The position numbers were made by a program, and so were the translations under genes. From Cryptomeria japonica (taxonomy: Eukaryota > Streptophyta > Pinopsida > Cupressales > Cupressaceae): a stretch of DNA of 64,000 nt. The notes beneath the pieces were generated by a model. It was given only the letters and a program-made list of their open reading frames with translations, searched no databases and was not told where the DNA came from. The DNA lies in the NCBI RefSeq assembly GCF_030272615.1, contig NC_081407.1:149297744-149361743 (forward strand), read 5' to 3'. Positions 1-10,558 of this stretch are shown here, in pieces (position 1 is the stretch's first letter; every line of letters begins with the position of its first letter).

Positions 1-1
1 C

Positions 2-1444
2 ATGTTAACCTAGTCTCGCTTTTTCCCCTACACAAAAGCAGCCAATGCAATGGCTACTATCACTTCACTACTACAAATTTCAGAGCAATAGAGTCGTTAT
101 GAGTTCCTGGTAGAGCAACTATTCTCCCCCGCCTATGACCACTCTGAATCCCAAGTTATCTATGCCTTGACTGGTTCGGATTCTCCGTTATATGGACCAA
201 TATATGACTATCTCAAGCACAATATCTTACCAATTGACCAATCTCGTAACCAAAAACGTAACTTTATCCGACAAGCTGCCCGTTATACCCTTACCACTGA
301 TACCTTATATCGTCGAGGTCTAGATGGTACTCTTCTTCATTGCCTTGATCGTAATGATTTCGATTATGCTTTACACGAGCTTCATGAAGGTATTTGTGGC
401 ACACATTCAAGTGGTACTACTCTTGCTAAAAAGCTTCTACGAATGGGATATTACTGGCCTACAATGGAGAAAGACTCATATCATTTCGCCAAGAAATGTC
501 CTAAATGCCAGATCCATGGCAATCTGATACATGCACCAACACAGGAACTACAACCATTTACAACATCCTGGCCCTTTTGTCAATGGGGACTAGATTTAGT
601 TGGCAAAATTCATCCTTCATCTTCAAATGGACACAAGTTCATTATAATTGCAACAGAATACTTTACTAAATGGATCGAAGCAATTCCCATGACCACAGTA
701 ACTGGGAAACAAATTGCCTCTTTTATCCTAAATTATCTGATCTGCAGATATGGTATTCCAAGTTCAATCATCATAGATAATGGATGACCTTTCAAAAACC
801 AAGATGTACAAGAACTATGTGAAAAATTCAAAATCCAACATTGGTTTTCTACACCATACTACCCACAGGGCAATGGTCAAGCAGAAGCATCTAATAAAAC
901 AATCCTGAAAATCCTCAAGAAAACAGTGAATGATGCAGGCAAAGATTGGCATGTACAACTCAATCTAGCACTTTGGGCATACAGGACCAGCATCCGCACA
1001 CCTACAGGAGCAACACCATACTCATTGGTATATGGATCACAGGCCATACTACACCTAGAAGTAGAAATCCTATCTCTTAGAGTCTCTTTGAAAGGTTTAA
1101 TCCCAGATGAAGAGTATCACATTAACCGACTGCAAGAACTTGAACTATTAGATGAAAGATGCCAACATGCTTACGCCCATCTCAAAGCATATCAGCAACA
1201 CATGTGCAAAAGCTACAATCACAAGGTCATTCCCCGAAACTTCAAAGTTGGTGACCTCGTCCTCAAAGAAAACCCAAGAAATCAGCAAGATTGAGAAAAG
1301 AAAGGGAAATTTGAACCTAACTGGTTGGGTCCCTATGTCATCATATCAGCCTATGGATCAGGTGCCTATCAGCTTACAACTTCAAAAGGAGATGTACTCG
1401 ATGACCCAACCAACAACATCCATCTGAAGAAGTACTATACTTAA
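2..1444 (+). pseudogene. Gypsy integrase (C-terminal pol), broken by stops
   Basis: One reading frame runs from the left edge to TAA at 1442-1444. The HHCC zinc-binding region is at about 359-512 (HELHEGICGTHSS, then CPKC). The catalytic core has the first Asp in QWGLDLVGKI near 580-609, the second in IIDNG near 770-784, and the Glu in GNGQAEASNK near 868-897, so all three catalytic residues are present. A GPY/F-type C-terminus (NWLGPYVI) lies near 1322-1345. Stops in this frame are at 11-13, 89-91, 785-787 (TGA where Arg is expected) and 1292-1294; there is no frameshift. Family knowledge: this protein inserts element cDNA into the chromosome. The copy cannot make a full protein. Confidence 0.85.
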
Positions 1445-2755
1445 GCAGCCTAGTGCACGGAAAAAGCCAAGAAAAAAAAAAAGCCAAAAGCCAAAAGCCA
1501 AAAAAAATAAAAAATCCAAAAAAAGCAAAAACAAAGTACAATAAAAACAAATGGTGAAAACCTGGTAAACAGGCGCTCTTGTGAAAGAACGGCTCCTCTA
1601 CCTATCTCCATGCCATTTTATCCATACAAACATTATCAGCCATCGCCTGACACAACATATATTCATTCTAGACATACTTAGCATAGTCACTATCCTGATT
1701 TATCCATCTATATCTATCCTCTAACCACATTCCACCATGGCTTGGAAATCACTGTACATAATCATATCAAGGGGCACACTCAACTAGGGGCATTGACTTG
1801 TTCAAAAACTTGCAAACATTCAAGACATCACAACTATTGCAAAACTCAGAAGCATGACATCCAACAACCAAAACTACACTTCATCGCAAAAACACAACAA
1901 CACAATTCCCAAAAATACCAAGGATGGATGATTTTCTGAAGTACTAAATGTTGCATTATCACATAAAAATCTTAACTATTTTTGCATTTTGAACTTTTTA
2001 AATTATTGGAGGAACTTCCAATATTTTCTTAGTCTTCTGTCTAGGAGGCGATCACTTGTACTATGTGAATCCTTGCCTCGAGACGTGATATATCAAATAT
2101 CACTGAAGGCCTGATTCCACTTCACACATACAAATGATTTAATCTTGTCTGTTTATGCAATACGCACTCAGGTCATCCTGGTTCAATTATACCTTGACGC
2201 TTGTGCTATCTTGCAAAATAAAAAATCATGTAAATTTTTCTGAGGTCATCATGGTTCAATTATACCATTATGCTTGTATAAATTTTTAACATATCCTAAA
2301 CAAATCAATGCTCAATGATGAAACCTACAAAGAAAGCAAATAACATATGGTTGTATCGCGATGGCAAAATGCAAAATGAGGATGCTCCAAAAATATTAGT
2401 TGCATATCATTTTACAATTAGTTGCATATCACTTTTACAATTAGTTGCATATCATTTTACAATTAGTTGCATATCATTATCATCCATCTCATTTTCAAGA
2501 TACATCTTACAGCATATCAAATCATACAAGATAAATCTCAAAGCATACATCCTGCATCATACATTTAAGCATTGCATCATCATAAAATCATGAAATAATC
2601 CACATAACATGCATCCATATAAACACATCACATGATCAAAGCAGATGGTGCCGAATATATATATCTCAAAATGATCCAAATGTACAAAAGTGTCAAAACA
2701 CTGTGTCCAGTACAAAGAATAACAATGCTAAAAAATACAATGGAGACCATGTCTC
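1445..2755 (+). other. Gypsy 3' untranslated region, first part
   Basis: An A-rich stretch (1470-1545, repeated AAAGCC units) is followed by a segment near 1553-1610 (GGTGAAAACC, AGGCGC) that has a reverse-strand counterpart near 52040-52190 in the other gypsy copy, so it is a conserved part of this family. The rest is AT-rich with short chance ORFs. I see no protein-coding signal. Confidence 0.6.
2395..2482 (+). repeat. Short tandem repeat, about 22 bp x 4
   Basis: Four adjacent copies of a unit built on TTAGTTGCATATCATTTTAC, differing by single bases, lie in the 3' untranslated region of the + strand gypsy. Confidence 0.85.
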
Positions 2756-4700
2756 TCAAGTATGACTATCTCCTGACGGAGATGGTCTCGCTCCAGATGT
2801 GCTTGCTCCTAGATCTCCAGGAGGGTCCTGTCTCGGTGGCCCCATAACACCTCGGCTCTCAGATCGCGACCTAGTATCTCAAGATCGACTAGATCTCGAC
2901 TGTGTAAAACTCTATACTCGACGATCCCTGGGTACTGCAGCCTCATAGTGTCGCCGATAGTACCCCACCTCCTGAGCTCTTAGTGCTAGCTCTCTCAGGG
3001 TGTCTCTCATCAGGCCACCCACCGCTGCTCTCTACATGCTCGACACCACCTCCTCCGCTCGTCCCCTCCGCTCTATCTCGGTATCTCACTTAGTAGTCAA
3101 CTGAGAAATCTGCCACTGATAGGTCAAAATCTGTGCCTGCAGCTGCTGAACAGTCACCTGTAGCGTCCAGATCTGTGCATCCTCCATATGACCTGGGACC
3201 CAAACTCGTAGCGGTACCTATGTTGGAGGAACCCCTCCCACTAGACCTATCCTCGGTGTTGGAGGTGGGAGCACATCCGTCCTCCTCCTCTGCGCTGGTC
3301 ACCTAGGTTCATCATCACCCCCCACCATAGCTAGCACCTCCCCTACTCTCCCCTCTCCACCGACTCCGATAGCCAATCCACCTCTCCCCTATCTATCCTC
3401 CCCTATCGCACCGCTCTATCCCCTCTCCTCCCTCTCTCTCCCCGCCTCCCTCTGGCTCCTCTCCCTCGTCCTCCTCCTCCATCATCTCCATCATCTCCAT
3501 TGTCTCCCCTGTCTCCCTCCTCCTCATCCGAATCAAAAGCCGACCTCATCTCATCTGGATCAGATATCCTGGCCACCGCCCGCGCAACAAACAATCGAGC
3601 AAACTCATCCATCATGCCCGCATCCTGAATCTCAGCGGCATAATCCCATATCTTCCCAACCAACACAATAAACTCCTCCATTGCCACTACACTATTAATG
3701 GTCGACCCCCAATCCACTACATCCTACTGCCGCCGTGCATATAGGCACACTCCCTATGGAATACCCTATTAGCACCCAAACTACCTCAAAACTCGGGTCA
3801 CCAAAAATCTCTCAATCAAAAATGGGGTCCTCTCGATCAGGTGTCTAGTCATGAAAACAAAGGGCATCTCTAGCCCGTCCTCTACCCACACCTCACATCC
3901 TGTATACAGCCACCAGGTGACCATATCTATGTCATCCAGCACTCTCCTCCAATGCTCTAGTTTGCCCAGCTTACGTTGGACAACTAGACCCCTGTATCTG
4001 TATGCATATGCACATCCTACAGGCCTGTCCCTGTCTGCTAGTGGCCTCGCCACTGGAATATGCTCCCAGCACCATACCTGTAATAATGTCACACCAGCTA
4101 ACAAACTGCCATAATCGAGGTATACTACCTCATGCAGGCCCCTGTATAGATGGGCCAGCATTGCTGACCCCCATGAAAACCTCCTGCCCTGTGTAACCAT
4201 CTCCTCCAAAACCAACCCCCATCCCACAAAAAATCCCTTTGACCTGCGATCAGGACAAAGGAATCCACCAATGAACCCTGCTAGTATGGATGGCAGCGAT
4301 GCATAATCTAGATCCAAAAACTCCTACCATGGGATCTCATAGCCACAGACTATATCATCCTGGAATATGCAGCGCAGTGCCTCTGTACCACCCTCCTCTG
4401 ACTGCTCATATGGTAGTAGTGCACCTACTACGAGAATCCGCAGAGTCCTATAATAGTCCTTTGGGGTGACTGTCATCTCTCCAGTGGCAAAGTGGAAGGT
4501 GTTCGTATCGCTATGCCACCTCTTGGCCAATGCTGTCAGTAACCCCCGATTCACGGTGAACCGACGCATATCCAAAAGGGAGGTCAAACCACATCTCTCA
4601 ATAATATCCAGATTTGCCTGAGACAACCACGGTATCAATGTCCACGGTTTGGGAAATCTCTCTCGTGACTAAACAACACCCAATCGCTCCTGTCAACAAA
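2756..4700 (-). pseudogene. Antisense extra ORF with plant mobile domain (PMD)
   Basis: This coding region is antisense to the gypsy pol and lies between pol and the 3' LTR. Reading leftward, 4660-3781 in one frame encodes a PMD-like domain: QANLDIIERCGL, then ALAKRWHSDTNTFHFATGE, then a Trp/Tyr-rich part (WCWEHIPVARP, LEHWRRVLDDID). In-frame stops are at 4324 and 3781. The frame then continues to 3403 with an acidic and RG-rich segment (DSDEEEGDRGDNGDDGDD; GRGRGARGRRG). After a frame change near 3300 a likely coiled coil follows (LQVTVQQLQAQILTYQWQIS) and ends at TGA 2756-2758. The 5' end is uncertain: a possible splice acceptor (TTGTTGACAG) sits near 4690. Known: extra antisense ORFs, some with PMD-type domains, occur in Tat-lineage plant gypsy elements. 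The role is unknown, and this copy is dead. Confidence 0.7.
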
Positions 4701-4704
4701 TAAA

Positions 4705-4820
4705 ATAAATCCAATATCAGTTTCCACATCAAAACAAAGATATCAAAATCAAACTTACATCAATAACATGAAACAAATTTGCTCATCTAAATCAAGTTCA
4801 AAATCCTATTATTTCATATC
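4705..4820. other. AT-rich spacer upstream of the antisense ORF
   Basis: Short A/T-rich segment with no recognisable coding content. It may be an intron or leader of the antisense ORF, because an acceptor-like site faces it at about 4690 on the minus strand. Confidence 0.3.
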
Positions 4821-4821
4821 A

Positions 4822-4985
4822 ACTTGTAAAACAACTCAAGTTCTTAAAAACCATATCAAAACTTGTAAAACAACTCAAGTGTCCACAATCACATAAACTT
4901 GTAAAACAACTCAAGTTTCCCACCCATATTAGCTTGTAACACAACTCAAGTTTCCAACCCATATCAGCTTGTAATACACATCAGG
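4822..4985. repeat. Tandem repeat of ACTTGTAAAACAACTCAAGT
   Basis: About five irregularly spaced copies of a 20-bp unit whose ends are inverted repeats (ACTTG...CAAGT). Later copies diverge (CTTGTAACACAACTCAAG, CTTGTAATACACATCAGG). The array lies in the 3' untranslated region of the gypsy, upstream of the antisense ORF. Confidence 0.8.
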
Positions 4986-5184
4986 CTTTACACATCGAAC
5001 TTGAAACAGAACACGCAAACAAATCATATTTTGATCAAACACAACACATTGATATCTATACATAACTTGAAATATCGCAAATCAAAACAAGTTATATCGA
5101 CACTCATATTGGACAAATCCATAAAATCATGATAGAAAACAAAACAAATTTACAAATCGGCTCATCTTGCAAAAATTTTCCAAA

Positions 5185-5650
5185 TGCGCTAAACCAGGCA
5201 CCCAATGCGCTAATAAACCCCCACGCACTAAACTGCCTTTCCTACATGCTATTCTATCTACCCTATGCGCTAGACTGACTCTACGCGCTAATCTTATCTG
5301 CTCCTACGCCACCTAACTTGCTCTATGTGTTAAACTCAGTCTACGTGCTAATCTACACCTCCCAGGCGCTACCCGTTTAACCCTATGCGCTAGGTTAACC
5401 CTACGCACTAAACCCCCTTAACTATGTGAACCCCTGCGACTCCTATGTGCTAGGTCTACCCTACACGCTAGTCTATTAACCTGATGCACTACCCGCCTGT
5501 TGCCATGCGCTATTTTACATGTATGTGCTAACCTATTTATTTTATGCGCTATCCTATCTATTCTGAACGCGACCCTTAATATTTGACTAGATGTGCTACT
5601 TCAAACTTCGTATGCACTAATCTAAGCCCTAGACGTGCTAAACCATTAAA
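5185..5650. repeat. Dispersed GCGCTA array
   Basis: More than 20 copies of the octamer family (A/T)(T/C)GCGCTA, many mutated to ATGTGCTA, ACGCACTA or TACGCTA, recur about every 15-20 bp. The sequence between copies differs, so the conserved part is the short motif and not a long unit. The TG/CA variants look like deaminated CpG. Confidence 0.8.
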
Positions 5651-6206
5651 CCCGAACTTTGAAAATAAAAAAATGACTAAAAATGATCAAATAAAAAGTC
5701 AAAAGAGGGTCAAAAATGTTGACTTACTGGTGGTCCATACGCTATAGGTCTCCGGTACCTCTAAACGCACTTGGAACGGTGTCTATGATACGGAATAGGC
5801 ATTTTCTCTGCAGACCAAATTCTCTTTCTCCAAAGTCAACAAGGCACAAATGAATCTAATTCAAGCCCTTTTCCCCTTTTATAGGAGGAAAATTAGATTA
5901 GGGTTAGCCAACTGGACCTGTAATATGGTTGCGGTCTCCCCTATACTATAAAATTTGTAACTTATCGGGAGATGAATCAATTTACCCATATTTCACATGC
6001 ACGAAATCATACACATCATACGAACCTTATCCAATTAAATAAAAAAATTTCAACAACATTGATTCATCTCTCGTGGGGGCATCACACATCAAATCAAATC
6101 TAGGGCACGACTTACAAATCACAAGAACGACAGAAAAATTGCATTTGATCATAAATCACAAAAATACAACATTTTCTTTGAAATAACATGTGCACACACG
6201 TCACTT
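5651..6206. other. Gypsy 3' untranslated region before the polypurine tract
   Basis: No ORF of interest. Two things are visible: a TATA-like box on the minus strand (separate entry), and an inverted repeat, GAGATGAATCAAT near 5962 against ATTGATTCATCTC near 6058, with about 85 bp between the arms. Confidence 0.5.
5876..5884 (-). promoter_or_regulatory. TATA-like box facing the antisense ORF
   Basis: The minus strand reads CTATAAAAG within CCTCCTATAAAAGGGG, a good TATA box match. It lies about 1.2 kb upstream of the first recognisable PMD codons, in the right orientation to drive the antisense ORF. Function is inferred from sequence only. Confidence 0.35.
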
Positions 6207-6221
6207 CAAAGAGGGGCAAAA
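6207..6221 (+). promoter_or_regulatory. Polypurine tract (+ strand DNA primer)
   Basis: AAAGAGGGGCAAAA directly precedes the LTR start TGTACACG at 6222. The same tract next to an LTR occurs on the minus strand at 49672-49690, which supports both calls. Confidence 0.75.
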
Positions 6222-7700
6222 TGTACACGTATAAAAATGACCATATTCCTAAATGAATATTTTATGTTCATTTCTCAATTAAATTAAATCCAATTTAATT
6301 AAATTACCTACATTTCTCTATTTTATTAAGTAAATTACTCAATTTATTTAAATAAAATTCACTATTACATTTAATGAATAAATCATTTTATTCAATTAAA
6401 TCCCTTCTATCCACTTTTAAATAAATTCAAATTTAATTAAATGTTTATCCTAAATTGAATAAATTTAATTTGTTTAATTTCCCCAAATTGCAACCAAATT
6501 GAATTAAATTACTTTATTTCAATTAAATCCTATTATCCCTCCATCCACTTGCAAAATCCCAAACCCCTTTCTAATCCCTCCTAGAAACTTCTAATCACTT
6601 CTAATTAACCTAACCCCTCCTCTAAACTTTGTCACATCCCTAAGCAAAGGGAAGTCACTTCTCAAACCTCAAAGTCTCTAATAACCATTAAAGGCTTTCA
6701 ACCTCCAACCACTTAAATCCTCAAAGTCTCCAATAACCATTAAAGGCTTTCAACCTTCAACCACTTAATCCCCAAAGTCTCCAATAACCATTAATGGTTA
6801 ACTCAAACCCTCTTACATGGTTAAAACATTTGTTTTAACTCAACCTTCACCCAACCCAAGGGTCTCATCAAGATTTTAATGCTTTGACCATGATTATCTC
6901 CTAATCATTTGCACAAAGGTTTATCCTTGGATTAAATCTTAATCCATTCTGTAAGCCTAACTTAAGTTTAATTCTTATCTCCTAGATAACCCTAAGGTCT
7001 TCTCAGGCATTTAATGCCTCCAACCCCTTCTCTCAACCCAACCCTATGTTGACACTTTTCACCATTTCATTGGTGCAAATTGTACACATGGATCCCCAAC
7101 TTTCAAACTTGGCCCTTGATTAAACCTTTCAATCCTAGCCATCCATTGCCCTATTTTTGCTATAAATAAAACTCTCATTCATCCATTTTAAATCATCCTT
7201 AAAATTTGTAGTATCACACTTATGCTCAAATACATTTAGGGTTTCATATCATTTTTTATGCTCATCATTTTAGCCTCTTTGAAATCAGGAATTAATCTAA
7301 ATATGCATGTTTAGGATAATTTCTTTATCATTTAGCTCAATCATAGACTAATATATCATATGTTAGGATAGTATTTATACTAATCTTGTCATCTTATCAT
7401 ATAGTTTATTGCATTTTAAGATCATGTATAGCTTAGAATGCATCTCATACTAAAACTATCAAAGCATCCCTCGTTCTTGCATTTGCCATCCCTAAACCAT
7501 TTTGCTCAGTAATCTGAGAGCAAAAACATTGGTTTAAGGGACATTGTGAGATAGAGAACCATGGGACCCACCTTGGGAAGTTGAGTAATACGTCATTACT
7601 CCATAGCTTGCACCAAGAAGTCCTGTTTGTGTGTGTGGACAAGTCATTTAGCAATATTTTCACATATTAAGTTTTATCAGCCCACTTTTCTCGCATACAC
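6222..7700 (+). repeat. 3' LTR of the + strand gypsy
   Basis: Starts TGTACACG after the polypurine tract. The first 300 bp are very AT-rich (ATTTAATTAAAT-type runs), as in the minus-strand gypsy LTR at 48397-49671. Two near-identical internal segments (AAAGTCTCCAATAACCATTA, near 6723 and 6774) show a local duplication. The end near 7700 is set by the resumption of the interrupted accessory ORF and is uncertain by some tens of bases. No long ORF is present. Confidence 0.65.
7160..7168 (+). promoter_or_regulatory. TATA box in gypsy LTR
   Basis: CTATAAATA, 8 bp after a CTATTTTTG run, in the second half of the LTR where the U3 promoter is expected. Transcription would start near 7190-7200. Confidence 0.5.
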
Positions 7701-8589
7701 CAACAATGACCAAAATAATATTATAGACTAACCCATGTTTCATTAAAAGAATAAGTGTTTATGACAGTAAAGAATAAAACTTGTCAAAAACAGATTTAAA
7801 GTCCTGCAAGAATTGTTTCATAGATAAGAACCAGGACTCAAGTAGGGAGGTTGCCACTTCTTTCTTTGTCTGCATCTGGGAGACCTATTCTTCAATGGCA
7901 TCTAGTGTGCTCATCTCCTGAGTCATTGTTAAAGCATCCAGATTGAGATAACATTTTTGAAGAATTTGCAGGCATGGGAATAGAACTAGTTGGAGTTCCT
8001 ACAAATCTCGAGTCCAGTTGCTTATTTCCAACTCTAATTTGGCAGTCTGGATGTGAAACTAGTGAATGGTTTGCCCATAATTTGTAAAAGAGTTGTATGG
8101 AAGCTTGAAGGTACTCATATACAACTGCAAGTTGGTTTGAAGCTTCTACTTCTATGCAAGCACATCGTCACAGAACACATGGGGTTGGAAAATCTTGCTG
8201 AGTAGAAGATTCCCCTCATCTAGAGCATTCCTTATATCCTTCTGTACTTTTTGCAGTTCAGACCGGAGCTCATTAAGCTTCTTCACCAGGGCAATGTTGA
8301 GAGCCTTTTGATGCTCTTTCTTAGCATTTGCCTCTGCTACCTCCTCTAAGCTCTGCACTTGATCATCCACTACTGTACATAGGAGCTTCAATTTGGCTAA
8401 TGATGAGTCAGTGCTGGGGAGGTTTGTGCCGAGTAACAAATCGATAAGAGTGTCCATCGCCACTTGGATCACATCTTGCTCCTTTTTCCTCCGTATTACT
8501 TTGAGGCATTCTTGAACAACCTTGATGCTCTACAGTAGCTCCATTTCACTTGTAGACTAGAGGTCAATGGGACTGGTGAGGTCAGCTGG

Positions 8590-9085
8590 TTTGGCTTGAC
8601 TATTGGTTGCCTTAGGAGTCTCCATCTGTGTGCTCTTTGCCACTTCTGCTTCCTTGTCCTCCTCTGCCTTCTTCTTCTCCACTTCTTTTCTCTTTTCCTC
8701 TTCCTTATCCTCCTCTACCTTCTTCTTCTCTACTTCCTTCCTCTTCTCCTCTGCCTTATCTTCCTCTTCCTTCTTCTTTTCTACTTCCTTTCGCTTCTCC
8801 TCTTCCTTTCTCTTCTCCTCTTCCTTTCTTTTCATCTCTTCTTCTTTTCTCTTTTCTTCTTGTTTCCATTTCTCCTCATCTTCTTCCTTCTTCTTCTTGT
8901 CCTCTTCCTTTTTCTTCTTCTCCTCTTCATCCTTCTTCTTCTTCTCCTCTTCATTCTTCTTCTTCTTCTCCTCTTCATCCTTCTTCTTCTTCTCCTCTTC
9001 ATTCTTCTTCTTCTCCGCTTGCTTCTTTTCTTCCTCCTTTTTGTCCTTTGTTTCCTTTTTCTTTACTTCCTATTCTGCTTGCTTC
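8590..9085 (-). repeat. Homopurine tract coding for Lys/Glu repeats
   Basis: Almost 500 bp in which the minus strand is nearly all purine (GAAGAGGAG/AAGAAGAAG units) and the + strand nearly all pyrimidine. The clearest tandem part is 8905-9010, with a 30-bp unit encoding DEEEKKKKNEEEKKKK-type repeats. It lies inside the accessory ORF and keeps its frame. The Leu/Phe/Ser-rich readings on the + strand are shadows. Confidence 0.8.
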
Positions 9086-10553
9086 TCTTGTCCTATTGCT
9101 TCCAATGGTGTACCCTAAGCAACATCCTCTCCATCTAGAGCATTGACATCAATAGTGTCGATAGGTTCAACAACTGGATTTCCTTCATCATGAAACACTT
9201 CATCTCGTTTAGTTATTGCCGGTTCTTGTTCAGCCTTCCTGTTGGCTTCAGCCACGCTATGCATCTTAAGAGCTTTTAGAGAAAGAGTGTGTGTATACTT
9301 GAGCACTTCTTGACCCTTTCCTTCTAGTAACAAGAGTCTTCTTCTTCTCATGAAAAAGAGGCCTTTGTATTTATTCATTACTTCAAACAGTTCTGAATTT
9401 GATACATTAGGAAAATGTTTAGTGAAAACTTTCTCTCTCATTTCTTGTTCCTTCTCTATGGCAATGCGCCATTTATTGTCTAAGGAATTATAGAAAGAAT
9501 CCGATGTCTCAGATCTAATTTCTGAAGGTGAGCGATCATTAACACATAAATACTGCATGATTTCTTTTTCAACTGCTTCCTTTTTATCATCATTAAAGTC
9601 ATCAAAACAATCAATCAAATCATTTAGCACTTTTCTCCTAATGTTTTTGATAGTTCTTTGACAATGTGTCAAAGGTTTGTAGGAGGAGATGTCAATATTT
9701 ACTGGTGCCGATGATGTCAGTTCATTCTTTGTCTTTTTCTTTGCTTGTTGTGTCTTCTTAGGTTTTTCCTCAAACATAGTTTCTTTTGAGTCTGGTGAGG
9801 CATTCCTTGTCTTCCTCTTTCTCTCGAACACTTTAGCAGGTGCTGCTTCCAGTTTCTTTTTAGCTGGTGACCACTTGGTCACTTTAGGACTGGATGTAGT
9901 AGCTAGTGCCGATGCTGAAGGCACTGCTTTTGCCTTCTTCACTGAAGGTTCTTTTCCTTTCTTTGCTGAGGATTCCTCAACTGGTGTTATCCTTTCTAGG
10001 TAGGTGTCGGTTCTCCTTGCCTTTAGATCAAGCAGTGAGGCAATAAGGGTAGAGGCATATCCTTCCAGCATATCATTCATTACCTCATAGCCCATAGGAT
10101 CCACTTCCTCCTATCTAGGCTCAATAGCCTCCATTATGCATTGATCCACTTTAATGGTGAAATAGATATCATCTTCATATTTCTTGACAATATCACCTAA
10201 TATTCTCATCCTCTGACTCATTTTGTGTCTGAATTCATCAAAGTACTTGTTCAAAACTTCAGGGTGACCGGTTCCAACTGCTTGAAGGCTTTCCTTGATT
10301 TGCTTGGTTACCGGTTGGTTAGCAGACCACTGGACATCACCTACTCCTAGAAAGTAGCCTTGGAAGTAAAAGAACAACCCAACCAGTAGTTTTCCAAACT
10401 TGAACCTCAATGCATTATCCTATTTGATCGATTTAAGATTCAACAGGAGTTGCCTTTGCATACTGGTGCATAGGTCAAATGATGCATCCTCCTTGATCAT
10501 TCGGTAAGTAGAATTTACCATTGCAGTAGATATAGAGTTAAGTCTGCTGGCAG

Positions 10554-10558
10554 AGAAC
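10554..10558. repeat. Left target-site duplication of Copia-2
   Basis: AGAAC directly before the LTR. The right copy at 18205-18209 is AGAAT, one base different. With the element removed, the accessory ORF reads through in frame. Confidence 0.65.

Larger units (their letters stand above)
1..7700 (+). mobile_element. Ty3/gypsy (Tat-like) LTR retrotransposon, 3' part
   Basis: The left edge of the window cuts into a + strand gypsy element. What remains, in order: the end of pol (integrase), a long 3' untranslated region with an antisense ORF and tandem repeats, a polypurine tract at about 6207-6221, and the 3' LTR from 6222 to about 7700. The integrase closely resembles that of the minus-strand gypsy at the right of the window, and both have the same polypurine tract (AAAGAGGGGCAAAA) next to an LTR starting TGTA. 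The element interrupts the last part of a minus-strand gag-only element, whose accessory ORF ends at 7759. The right end is approximate because no second LTR is available for comparison. Confidence 0.8.
7759..10558 (-). pseudogene. Accessory ORF of the gag-only element, C-terminal part
   Basis: One frame on the minus strand stays readable from 10558 to TAA at 7759-7761, about 930 codons, with roughly ten in-frame stops (among them 10105-10110, 9115, 8557 and 8152), mostly TAG/TAA where CAG/CAA fits, and no clear frameshift. I do not recognise the family. Visible parts in order: a helical region (10410-10111), a Lys/Ser/Ala-rich basic segment (about 9990-9700), a helical segment with FDDFNDDKKEAVEKEIMQYL, a Lys/Glu-rich coiled coil of about 170 residues (9080-8600), and a C-terminal coiled-coil region with LKLLCTVVDDQVQSLEEVAE. 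It joins in frame to 18748-18210 across the Copia-2 insertion. Confidence 0.65.

Noticed and set aside
3851-4196. + strand ORFs opposite the PMD region
   Set aside because: They are shadows of the antisense PMD coding frame.
8596-9146. Three long + strand ORFs rich in Leu/Phe, Ser/Phe or Pro/Ser, looking like membrane proteins
   Set aside because: They are shadows of the pyrimidine strand of the Lys/Glu-coding tract. The minus-strand frame is continuous with the flanking protein.
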